Assembly: GCF_003063575.1 (NCBI RefSeq)
Contig: NZ_NESC01000012.1
Coordinates: forward strand, 1 to 64,000
DNA from: Limnohabitans sp. Jir72
GTDB taxonomy: Bacteria; Pseudomonadota; Gammaproteobacteria; Burkholderiales; Burkholderiaceae_C
Direction of reading: 5' to 3'
DNA length: 64,000 bases
Shown one piece after another: positions 16,281 through 23,738 of this stretch. Made by a program: the position numbers and the translations under genes. Below the pieces are notes generated by a model. It was not told the origin of the DNA, did not search any database, and saw only the letters and a program-made list of their open reading frames with translations. Numbering within the stretch: position 1 is the first letter of the stretch; each line of letters begins with the position of its first letter.

Positions 16281-16384
16281 TGATGCTTCAATGTCTGGTT
16301 CATATCAATAAAGATGCTAAATTCGGTAACTTCTGGTAGAATGAAAAGTAAAATATTATCAAAAATTTTAAATTGGATAAATTG

Positions 16385-16786
16385 ATGAATCAAGACAAAC
16401 TCTCAAATTTTGAAATTGAAAAAACATTGAAAGAAATATCTGAATATTGGGGACTTGTTGTGTCATCCCCGAATAGTTGGAAGGCTCAATTTGAATGTGA
16501 ATTCAATGGCGAAAAAGTAATCTGTAACGTTTTGCCGTTATCACTTACTTTTGGTAGTGACATTCCTACAGATAATAATTTTTTCGTTTTTTCAAATAAT
16601 CAAAAAGTCGATTTTGATGGCAAAGATGGCTATGTAATTGATTATCGCGGTGAATCGTGTGTAATGAGAGTATTGAGAGCTATTGATAGAGACAATGGTG
16701 TGGATTATATATATTTGATGAAAAATTCTTTTTCAGGAGAAATGTTGTCTTGGCAACTGATAAGACCTGACATTAGGAATTCATAA
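16385..16786 (+). CDS. Hypothetical protein, AT-rich cargo gene
   Basis: A 133-aa protein of mixed alpha/beta character by composition, acidic, without signal peptide or membrane segments. It includes CEFNGEKVICNVLPLSLTFGSD and a C-terminal half with DRDNGVDYIYLMKNSF. No family is recognised. The gene is much richer in A+T than its neighbours, a sign of separate acquisition. The ATG at 16385 is preferred over TTG 16373; neither has a good ribosome site. Confidence 0.55.
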   Translation: MNQDKLSNFEIEKTLKEISEYWGLVVSSPNSWKAQFECEFNGEKVICNVLPLSLTFGSDIPTDNNFFVFSNNQKVDFDGKDGYVIDYRGESCVMRVLRAIDRDNGVDYIYLMKNSFSGEMLSWQLIRPDIRNS

Positions 16787-16843
16787 GAATTCACGGGCTC
16801 ATCAATAGTGATTGAAAACAGCAGAACACCTGCCAAGATGAAA

Positions 16844-17227
16844 TCAAGGCTCCCGATTGATGTCTGCCAGTTGATTCTGAGCATCACGAACCCGATTGAT
16901 GGCCTTCGTCTTACGATTCTTCTTGCTGATTGCCCGCTTGGTGTCTGCCATTGCCTTCTTCATGCCCTGTGATGGAGTCATGGGCTTGATCGGTCGAATG
17001 ATGCTTGGCGACGGTCCGACAGGCTTGATTGACTTCTCCAGCACGGTCTGATGAATGCTCAGGATATTGGCGCGACCGTAGACCCTAGCCAGTAAATACC
17101 TAGCCAGACTGAGACCATCACAGCGTATCTGAACCCGTGTGGTCATCGCTCCCATGCCATCGACAGCACAGCGAACCATGGCCTCAAAGGACATCAGGCC
17201 ATCACCAACGACTTCGCTGATCTTCAT
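16844..17227 (-). CDS. Hypothetical basic protein, second gene of a coupled pair
   Basis: A 127-aa protein. Residues 1-65 may be a folded domain (MKISEVVGDGLMSFEAMVRC start). The rest is strongly basic, with a probable coiled or nucleic-acid-binding tail (KKAMADTKRAISKKNRK). The ATG overlaps the stop of the upstream gene by 4 bp (ATGA), which fixes the start at 17227. No family is recognised. An acidic small protein followed by a basic one is an arrangement seen in some toxin-antitoxin or regulator pairs, but nothing else supports that role. Confidence 0.5.
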   Translation of the reverse strand: MKISEVVGDGLMSFEAMVRCAVDGMGAMTTRVQIRCDGLSLARYLLARVYGRANILSIHQTVLEKSIKPVGPSPSIIRPIKPMTPSQGMKKAMADTKRAISKKNRKTKAINRVRDAQNQLADINREP

Positions 17228-17472
17228 TTCATGCCCCAGATGACTTCGAGGTAGCGACCACACATGTCACGGGCATTGCCGCTTTCATGACTGAGCCTCA
17301 GGGCATCCAGTGCCATGTCGAGGTTCTGTTTTGACCTGAAGACGGGTAACCAAATATTGGCAATGACCTCGGCAATTTCCTGATCGCTATCGCTATCGCC
17401 GTCGGCATAGTTCATTGCTTCGGCGAGCACTTCGATAGCGCTGGGTGGGTGTTGAGTGGCTTGGGTGTTCAT
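17224..17472 (-). CDS. Hypothetical small acidic protein, first gene of a coupled pair
   Basis: An 82-aa acidic, probably helical protein (EVLAEAMNYADGDSDSDQEIAE near the N-terminus). The family is unknown. It is translationally coupled to the basic protein at 16844-17227 through an ATGA overlap. Its composition resembles the backbone genes of the element rather than the AT-rich cargo. Confidence 0.5.
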   Translation of the reverse strand: MNTQATQHPPSAIEVLAEAMNYADGDSDSDQEIAEVIANIWLPVFRSKQNLDMALDALRLSHESGNARDMCGRYLEVIWGMK

Positions 17473-17606
17473 GTCTTATTTATTTGATTTCGACAAAACA
17501 CCACTCGACCTGTATTTGGTTGCCCAGCCACGGCACATCGCTGGAAAACAGGAAAACGCTCTTGTGATGAATAAATACATCAATCAAACAAGGAGCACAG
17601 ACCACC

Positions 17607-18143
17607 ATGATGCTGAACAAAATTCCAGCCAACACCTCTCTTCAGTCGATACTGACCTACCTCGACACGTCAACCAAGTGGGGAGCCAGAAATCGGGCGT
17701 TATTCGCCATTCGTCAGCAGCTCAGGATCAAGGACATCTCGGATCTGCTCGTGTCTGACATAGTCAAACCCGACATGACCCTTCGTCGGATCTTCATTTC
17801 CAGAGATGGCACCCGGTTCGAATTGAGCGAAGAAGTTCAGGCTGAGGTTCGCCGCTATTTGATTGCCCGCTTCGACATCAAGGGCACATCTCTCGAACCG
17901 CTGCTGGCGCTGGACCTCAACGTGTCTATGTTCCCGACCCAAAAGCGTTGTCAGTTCTCGCCGAACACACTTGCCCAGCACTTCAGCCACCTTGACAAAA
18001 GAATCCAGGAGCGGTTCCAAGCGACAGTACGAGGCAGGAGCGATCAAAATAGATCAGACAGTAGTGCCATGACAGCGCCAGCGAAACAGTCGCCCTTAAC
18101 CCGGCTTATTCTGTTGCTCGGAGGGCTTGAAAAACGTAGATGA
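17607..18143 (+). CDS. Integrase-like protein lacking the catalytic C-terminus
   Basis: A 178-aa protein whose residues 22-90 resemble the first part of a tyrosine-recombinase catalytic domain: KWGARNRALFAIRQQLRI, then DISDLLVSDIV and a beta-strand segment. The FPTQKRCQFSPNTLAQHF part resembles the region before the HxxR motif. The HxxR, second His/Trp and Tyr motifs are not found in this or the other frames, so it is not an active recombinase as read. It could be a decayed integrase or a DNA-binding derivative. AAGGAG lies 12 nt before the first of two ATG codons. Confidence 0.45.
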   Translation: MMLNKIPANTSLQSILTYLDTSTKWGARNRALFAIRQQLRIKDISDLLVSDIVKPDMTLRRIFISRDGTRFELSEEVQAEVRRYLIARFDIKGTSLEPLLALDLNVSMFPTQKRCQFSPNTLAQHFSHLDKRIQERFQATVRGRSDQNRSDSSAMTAPAKQSPLTRLILLLGGLEKRR

Positions 18144-18214
18144 ACATCCAGTAAATCGATACTTATCTTGTCAGTAGTCTAATGGAGCAAGAGAAATTTT
18201 TTATTTTAACTAGG

Positions 18215-18976
18215 TTAGAGCTTTCTTTTTTCTATTATCTCTTTCAGCTGAGCGGCTGTAGGACTTTTCGTCGCGAACATATTGCCATTTCTTTTTGAAT
18301 ATTCTTCAAAAGAAGTTGTGTTTCTGAGTTTTTCCTCTAAATCCTCTAGTGATAAATGGCTAAAATCCCCTATGGATTCATTTAACTGAATTGTCAAATT
18401 ATTTTCGATTTCAGAAAGTTCATTTATTACTCGAGTTGGAGCGCCAAATCTTTTGGCGATAAAAATATGTTTCTTGAATTCTTCTATTAATAGGCGTCTA
18501 TCATTGTTGGATTTCGGTGAATTTTCTGAAGGATAGTTTTTTTCAATGTAAAATCCATTATCTGTAATAAGCCAGCGTAAATCCTCGGAAATTCGCGCCT
18601 CTATACCAATTCCAGTGGAATTCCTTAGAGAGCTTGTCCAGATATACATCCAGCCTCTAAGTGTGTCTGATGTTACATTTTGAGAAACGGCTTCGCTGAT
18701 ATTAATTTTTCTTTCAAGAACATTGGCCATTCCGCTCAAATTGAATACATTTTTATTTCTAGACGCGGTGGCTTCGTTTATTATATTTTGAGTCTTGATT
18801 TTGAAGTGCTCGGGTTCGGAGACTCTTGGATTATTTGAAAACATATCAAATCCGATCAAAGCCGTATTGACTCGGTTCTTTAGTCGATTTTCCGCCTCAG
18901 TTGGTGTAGCACCATGAGCCCAAAAAATCACGTTATTGTGATTTAATTTAACTAAAGTGTGATTGAAATTACTCAT
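18215..18976 (-). CDS. Hypothetical protein, AT-rich cargo, partner of the helicase gene
   Basis: A 253-aa soluble protein without recognised domains. Residues 1-35 (MSNFNHTLVKLNHNNVIFW) may form a small beta-rich start, and the remainder is helix-rich and charged (for example EEFKKHIFIAKRFG and LEDLEEKLRNTTSFEEYSKR). It lies 84 bp downstream of the SF1 helicase on the same strand with the same low G+C, so the two probably form one transcription unit and arrived together. The start at 18976 is preferred because the upstream ATG (19021) lies in AT-rich non-coding-like sequence. The function is unknown; a defence role with the helicase is only a hypothesis. Confidence 0.6.
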   Translation of the reverse strand: MSNFNHTLVKLNHNNVIFWAHGATPTEAENRLKNRVNTALIGFDMFSNNPRVSEPEHFKIKTQNIINEATASRNKNVFNLSGMANVLERKINISEAVSQNVTSDTLRGWMYIWTSSLRNSTGIGIEARISEDLRWLITDNGFYIEKNYPSENSPKSNNDRRLLIEEFKKHIFIAKRFGAPTRVINELSEIENNLTIQLNESIGDFSHLSLEDLEEKLRNTTSFEEYSKRNGNMFATKSPTAAQLKEIIEKRKL

Positions 18977-19060
18977 GATTTTGATGGAGATAGTGAAATG
19001 AAATTTGCTTAATATAACCAATGGCTGTACTAATAAATTTTATTTTATGAAAATTTATAA

Positions 19061-20452
19061 TTATTCAATATTGATAATAAACAAATTTTCTTTTGCTCTG
19101 GTCAGTGCGACGTATTTCAATCGAGAGTCAGAATTCAAAAGCCATTCATCCCCACGACTCACGCTAACCAATGCCACATTAGCTACTCCCATGCCTTTAG
19201 ATGTATGAATTGTTTGAACATGTATTTTTGAATCATTGGATAATATATCTTGTCGATGGAGAAAATGAGGAATATTCATTGCTTTCAATCCTCGCGAGAT
19301 TTTGTCACAAGTTGCCCTGGTAGGTGCCATAATTAACCATTCTTCAGATTTTTTAATTTGAATAATTTGAAATAAATCTTTCAATTTCAATGGTCGAAAT
19401 TTCGGTGGTATGTTTATTCTGGAATCACCCTCTTGAATCAATATACTGGTCGAAACTTTGCCAGCATGAATGTGATCTGGGTTTTCTGTCCATGCCTTAT
19501 CTTTTCTGTATTTATATGAATCAAGATTTACAGATTTATCTACATATGATTTTATATTTTTTGGAAGTCTCCAGGAAATATTCAGCACTTTATCTGGGAG
19601 AGATGTAGGAAATTCAGTAAATAATTGAGGTGCTGCGCCAAATGACTCCATAATTGCTTGGTCATCATCTCCAGCAATGATTGTTTCTTTTGCTTTGCTC
19701 GCCAGTTTGTGAACAACATCCCACTGAAGAGCACTAAGGTCTTGGGCTTCATCAATGATTAATAATTCAAAAGTAGGAATCTTGTCCTCTGGGAAAGACT
19801 CTTTTGCTACTGAAAATATAACATCATTGAAATCTGCTAGATTATTTTGTTCTTTGAAAAATTCATAATCTCTAAAATATCTCTCGGCATATTCTTCAAC
19901 CCTTCCGAATGGGATTTGAATTTTGTAATAATTTCCCAACAGCATTCTGGCATCATCATGCGATTTTCCTGAGAATTCCGGAGCATCCTTTTTCTTATTT
20001 AACATTATGCTGTATTCACTAAGTACTGGATGAATAGGTCTAACAACAACGCTAGTTGGATCACCAGCTCTTAACCATTCTTCTCTAGCACCGATGTTTA
20101 GATCAAATTTTTGTAAATGCTCTTTTTGACATAACTGCTTACCCTCGGTGCCACCCATTCGGGTTGTCAAGCTGTGTAAAGTGGAAAAATTTATAAATCT
20201 AGATTTTGGGATGTCAAGTTTTTCGGAAATTTTATCTCTGGCTTCATCCGCGGCAACATTTGTGAAAGCAAAGTATCCAATATTTTCAGGTGGAACTCCC
20301 TGGCTAATAGCCATTATTGCGATATTTACTAACTCGGTGGTTTTTCCTGTTCCAGGAGGGCCGTAAATTCTCCGGCTTGATTGCGACCCCCATAAAATTC
20401 CCAAAGGGAAATTAATGGGCGCTATCTTTTCATTTGTGTCTTCGTGTTCCAT
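19061..20452 (-). CDS. Superfamily 1 (UvrD/Rep-like) DNA helicase
   Basis: A 463-aa compact SF1 helicase. It shows motif I YGPPGTGKTT (residues 30-39), motif Ia FAFTNVAADEARDKI, motif II LLIIDEAQDLSALQW, motif III AGDDDQAIMESFGA, motif IV-like NISWRLP, motif V VQTIHTSKGMGVANVAL and motif VI LKYVALTRAKENL. All core motifs are intact, so ATPase and unwinding activity are expected. It is much shorter than UvrD (about 720 aa), lacking most of the 1B/2B insertions, and resembles phage- and mobile-element-encoded forms. It is AT-rich unlike the flanking backbone. It is the first gene of a likely two-gene unit with 18215-18976. Confidence 0.88.
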   Translation of the reverse strand: MEHEDTNEKIAPINFPLGILWGSQSSRRIYGPPGTGKTTELVNIAIMAISQGVPPENIGYFAFTNVAADEARDKISEKLDIPKSRFINFSTLHSLTTRMGGTEGKQLCQKEHLQKFDLNIGAREEWLRAGDPTSVVVRPIHPVLSEYSIMLNKKKDAPEFSGKSHDDARMLLGNYYKIQIPFGRVEEYAERYFRDYEFFKEQNNLADFNDVIFSVAKESFPEDKIPTFELLIIDEAQDLSALQWDVVHKLASKAKETIIAGDDDQAIMESFGAAPQLFTEFPTSLPDKVLNISWRLPKNIKSYVDKSVNLDSYKYRKDKAWTENPDHIHAGKVSTSILIQEGDSRINIPPKFRPLKLKDLFQIIQIKKSEEWLIMAPTRATCDKISRGLKAMNIPHFLHRQDILSNDSKIHVQTIHTSKGMGVANVALVSVSRGDEWLLNSDSRLKYVALTRAKENLFIINIE

Positions 20453-20722
20453 ATGAATTAGGTATTGTTGGTATTTAAATTGATTTTTTACAAAATAAGA
20501 ATTTTCGAAATTTAAGTTGTGATCTGGAAAGCATTAAATTTATGAAATTGGTTCTTATGGATCAATTTTAAAAGGTCGCTCATTCTGAACTGTCTGCCAG
20601 CAGTGCCAAACGCCTATTCAATTGTCGCCACTCCGATAAGCTGATTGAGTCTGACTTGCTGGCGACGGTCAATCATTGATAACGTGACTGTCCCGTAACT
20701 GGACGCTCACACAAAAAATTCA
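20453..20722. other. Intergenic region upstream of the helicase with an inverted repeat
   Basis: 270 bp without a credible gene. The first half is AT-rich and should hold the helicase promoter. GTCGCCA (20624-20630) and TGGCGAC (20660-20666) form a 7-bp inverted repeat near the composition boundary between cargo and backbone. No T-tract follows, so its role is unknown. Confidence 0.4.
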
Positions 20723-21748
20723 TCAGTCACCAGCATAGTGAATTCTTCGAGCATCCTCAACGGTTTTCTTTTTGCTGAGGGCAGAGGTCAGATCTAGCTC
20801 CCACCACTGATCTTCCAGCTTGGCATGGTGAGCATCTTGCTTGCTTGAAAACCGAGGCGGTGTGACCAATTGATCTTCCTTGATGACAGCAAACCGCCCA
20901 ACTTCGACGTAGCTCAGTAATGACTTAGCTCTGGCAAGAACACGGCTGACCTCTGATCTCATATTCCTGGATTTCCGGGCAACCACTTCAGGTGTACCAA
21001 CCAATTCAGAGTTCTGAGGACTCAAACCATAGAGCTTGCCGATCCTGAAGAGATTGCCGTCCTCGTTGTGCTCACTCAGGTCCTTGCCCTTGCCTAAGCG
21101 TGCCAGTGCTTTCGGCTTTTCGATCAGTTCACGATGAAGGCAATACACCTCATGGGCCTGCCCAACAACGGTCAATCGAGTCAGGACGGGTTCGATTCGA
21201 TACCGTGATGTGCTCGTGTCCAGACGGCTCAACGCTCGCTGTCGCTGATTCGAGTTTGATTGATCTTGGGAGTCCTGTTGGTCGGCCCAAAAATGGTTGA
21301 CTAGCCGATTTCGCTCCACAGCATTTTGATCAAGGATTTGATTGAGTTGTTTTTGAACAGTCTCACGAGTCAATTGAAGTGGAATCTCGACAAGGATTTT
21401 TCCGGCACGGCTACCTGATGTGGCGCTCTCAACCGAGGTGATTTGTTGGACCTTCGGAGGCAGCTGCTGCTCAGCAAACAAGGCTGAACCCGTACGACGC
21501 CACCAGTCTTCAAACGTGCCTTCATGGACGTTACCGAAGTCTCTGAAGATTTGGGCCAACGTTTCATCATATGTCTCTGGTTTTCCCTCAGGGCACGTCA
21601 TACACAGCAGCCAGTAGTCCTTACTGAGCCTCAAGTATTCCCACCACCAGCGCCGAATGCTTTCGCTGGCATCTTTGACCTGTTGCTCCATCGTCCGGTG
21701 ACGGAAATTGTCCATACCCTTTTGTGGCGGCAGTTCGTATTCGTCCAT
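20723..21748 (-). CDS. Hypothetical protein of the integrative element
   Basis: A 341-aa soluble protein with a Trp/Tyr-rich N-terminal helix (RRWWWEYLRLSKDYWLL, residues 32-48) and a long charged, probably helical remainder. The segment around residues 240-300 includes ARKSRNMRSEVSRVLARAKSLLSYVEVG. No domain is recognised. Composition matches the element backbone rather than the AT-rich cargo. It diverges from the 22202 gene, with the tandem repeats between them. A replication or maintenance role is possible from context only. Confidence 0.6.
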   Translation of the reverse strand: MDEYELPPQKGMDNFRHRTMEQQVKDASESIRRWWWEYLRLSKDYWLLCMTCPEGKPETYDETLAQIFRDFGNVHEGTFEDWWRRTGSALFAEQQLPPKVQQITSVESATSGSRAGKILVEIPLQLTRETVQKQLNQILDQNAVERNRLVNHFWADQQDSQDQSNSNQRQRALSRLDTSTSRYRIEPVLTRLTVVGQAHEVYCLHRELIEKPKALARLGKGKDLSEHNEDGNLFRIGKLYGLSPQNSELVGTPEVVARKSRNMRSEVSRVLARAKSLLSYVEVGRFAVIKEDQLVTPPRFSSKQDAHHAKLEDQWWELDLTSALSKKKTVEDARRIHYAGD

Positions 21749-21772
21749 TTAGGTTCCAACGTGATGGCTTGA

Positions 21773-22165
21773 TTGGCAATTCTGCTTCGGGATCAGTTCG
21801 TCAATCCCCTGGCATGGAAAGTATCAACGCCGGACAGCGAGCAACAGCAACAGGTGCTGAATACGTATCCGGTGATTCAGATTCTAAGGAGCAAGCCGAC
21901 GAAAAAAGCTCAGTGAAGACGAGATTGGCAGAACTCATTCCAGATGAGTTCGTCAGCACCCCGGCCTCGACATTATCAACACCGGACAGCGAGCAAGAGC
22001 AACAGGTGCTGAAGCCGAAACCGGTGATTCAGATTCTAAGGAGTACGCCGATGAACAAAGCCCACTGATTTAGCCGATTGGCAGAACTCATTCCAGATGA
22101 GTTCGTCAGCACCCCAGAGAAAACACTATCAATACCGGACAGCAAGACACAAGCAGCAGTTGCTT
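21773..22165. repeat. Three imperfect tandem repeats of about 152-153 bp
   Basis: Units begin near 21773, 21925 and 22078. Each contains a TTGGCA...GAGTTCGTCAGCACCCC half (best conserved at 21924-21962 and 22077-22115) and a TATCAACxCCGGACAGC half (21822, 21974, 22127). In one frame each unit reads LAELIPDEFVSTP followed by a PDS-containing tail and its own stop. Units 1 and 2 end in TCTAAGGAG, like the AAGGAG before the next real gene, so the repeats may be duplications of an old gene junction. Unit 3 is truncated. Confidence 0.7.
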
Positions 22166-22201
22166 GACGGCCAGTCCGGTAGCTCAACCAAGGAGAACCC
22201 C

Positions 22202-22987
22202 ATGAGCAAGCAATCCATCACCAATATCGCCGCCCAACAATTCGCCAATGACACCGTCCAGAAACTGGACGCTCTGTTCAAAACCCGTGAGAACTGGGAA
22301 GCCACTGACTTCAAAAAGTCCAATGAAGGGCTGTACTGCCTGCTGGGCGAATGCCTCGGTGTTTTCAATGCCACATTCATCAAGGTAACTGATGATCAGC
22401 GCCGTGCCCTTCGCTCTGAACTGACATCCAAGCTCAGCGCTGCTGGTGTCAAGGTTCAGAAAAACACAACAAGCTTGATGATGCTCGTTCGCTTCGTCTT
22501 CAATTCCGACCGTAAGCGTGCCCATGGCTACGCCACTGTTTTGGCAGCAGCGATTGCTGATGGCGTCAGTCCTACCGATTTGCCAGCCTACATCCTTGCT
22601 GCTGGCGGTGTTGAAGAGATCAAGCGCCGTCAAGTCAAGTCGGCAGAGGCCATCGCTAAGCATCAAAAAATCGAGGATGCCAAGGCAAACGTGATGCTTG
22701 AAGTTGAACTGGCAGCAGCGACAACGCCACTGGCAACTGTTCAGATTGAAGACGTCACTGGCACATTCGCTTTGCTGCTGGTCAAACCCTCACTCAATGG
22801 TTCCGCCGCTGTGGTTGGTGTCCTGTCTGAACTGCCTGAATCTATGGTCAAAGCGTTGATCACTCGTATGGCCAAAGTTCGTGTCAGCGAGCAACAGCAG
22901 GCAGATCTGACGAACACGGCTGACAAAGACATTCTGGCCGCTGCCATCAAAGCCAGCAACGATGACCAGATGCTGAACGCCGCCTAA
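22202..22987 (+). CDS. Hypothetical protein of the integrative element
   Basis: A 261-aa protein, Ala-rich and mostly helical by composition, with no recognised domain. The start at 22202 has an AAGGAG site 6 nt upstream; the longer frame from 22097 runs through the tandem repeats. It is followed after 57 bp by the AAA+ ATPase gene, with a 9-bp-stem hairpin between, so the two likely share a transcript. A DNA-replication or loading partner of the ATPase is conceivable but unproven. Confidence 0.65.
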   Translation: MSKQSITNIAAQQFANDTVQKLDALFKTRENWEATDFKKSNEGLYCLLGECLGVFNATFIKVTDDQRRALRSELTSKLSAAGVKVQKNTTSLMMLVRFVFNSDRKRAHGYATVLAAAIADGVSPTDLPAYILAAGGVEEIKRRQVKSAEAIAKHQKIEDAKANVMLEVELAAATTPLATVQIEDVTGTFALLLVKPSLNGSAAVVGVLSELPESMVKALITRMAKVRVSEQQQADLTNTADKDILAAAIKASNDDQMLNAA

Positions 22988-22994
22988 ATCAACC

Positions 22995-23018
22995 TGCCGA
23001 GGGGCGTTTCCCTCGGCA
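22995..23018. terminator. Intercistronic hairpin (weak terminator or processing site)
   Basis: TGCCGAGGG pairs perfectly with CCCTCGGCA across a 6-nt loop. No T-run follows, so full termination is unlikely; it may tune expression of the downstream ATPase. Confidence 0.45.
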
Positions 23019-23044
23019 CCACAACAAGTAATAAAGAAAAGACC

Positions 23045-23722
23045 ATGAACAACTACATCCCGACCAACCTCGACGAAATCATCTATCCAAACGCTTCAAC
23101 TGAGCTTCGCCTCAAAGCCATTGGCGCTGGCAGCATTGATTCTCATGTGATCATTCACGGCCCTCGTGGCACAGCAAAGACCACGACGGCAAATCTGCTG
23201 GCAAACGCCATCGGAGGACCTAACGCTCACATCGAGACCAACTTTTCCACCTTGCTGGCTATGCCCGATCTGTTGTTCTATCTCAAGCAAGCATGCCACT
23301 TCGCCAAGCTGACCACGGGTTCCAAGTGCTTCTTGCTGTTCAACGAGTTCGACAACTTCAAGGGCACTCCGTACCAGCTGTGGGACGCCATGGATCAGAT
23401 CGATCGCTCCGACTTGATGCTCATCATTACGACCAATGATCTCATGGCAATCCACCCGAGCATCCGTTCCCGCTGCCGCCTGATTGAATTTCCGGCTGTC
23501 ACGGCATCGGCGATGTTGCCCCGTGCTCAGGCGATTCTGGCCTCTAACAGCTTGGCTTTGCCCGACGCTCAGGTCCTGAGCTACTTGAAAGGTGATGAGC
23601 GCTTTGGCGACATCCGGAAGTACCTGGACCTCATTGATGAACTGCTGCTCATTCAGAAATCGAGGATGGCGTTCCCACAGTGGGGCGGTCAAAAACCCTC
23701 GCTCACAGTAGCGAAGCCTTGA
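23045..23722 (+). CDS. AAA+ ATPase, clamp-loader-like
   Basis: A 225-aa AAA+ protein. Walker A is GPRGTAKTT (residues 39-47), Walker B is FLLFNEFD (96-103, with Asn where Asp is usual before the Glu), sensor 1 is LIITTND (126-132), and the SRC motif (142-144) is the arginine finger typical of clamp-loader ATPases such as DnaX and RFC. It lacks a zinc module and the C-terminal collar is short. It could load a DNA-replication factor for the element or act as a remodelling ATPase. It lies downstream of the 22202 gene and converges on the integrase. Confidence 0.75.
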   Translation: MNNYIPTNLDEIIYPNASTELRLKAIGAGSIDSHVIIHGPRGTAKTTTANLLANAIGGPNAHIETNFSTLLAMPDLLFYLKQACHFAKLTTGSKCFLLFNEFDNFKGTPYQLWDAMDQIDRSDLMLIITTNDLMAIHPSIRSRCRLIEFPAVTASAMLPRAQAILASNSLALPDAQVLSYLKGDERFGDIRKYLDLIDELLLIQKSRMAFPQWGGQKPSLTVAKP

Positions 23723-23738
23723 CAATAAACTGCTGTCC

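Noticed and set aside
18215..20452. Gabija defence system
   Set aside because: The helicase could pass as GajB-like, but the partner has no ABC/OLD ATPase or Toprim motifs, so GajA is absent.
21724..22068. A 114-codon plus-strand frame across the tandem repeats
   Set aside because: The frame changes relative to the repeat unit between copies 1 and 2, it overlaps the start of the divergent 20723-21748 gene, and the conserved peptide lies in a different frame for copy 1.
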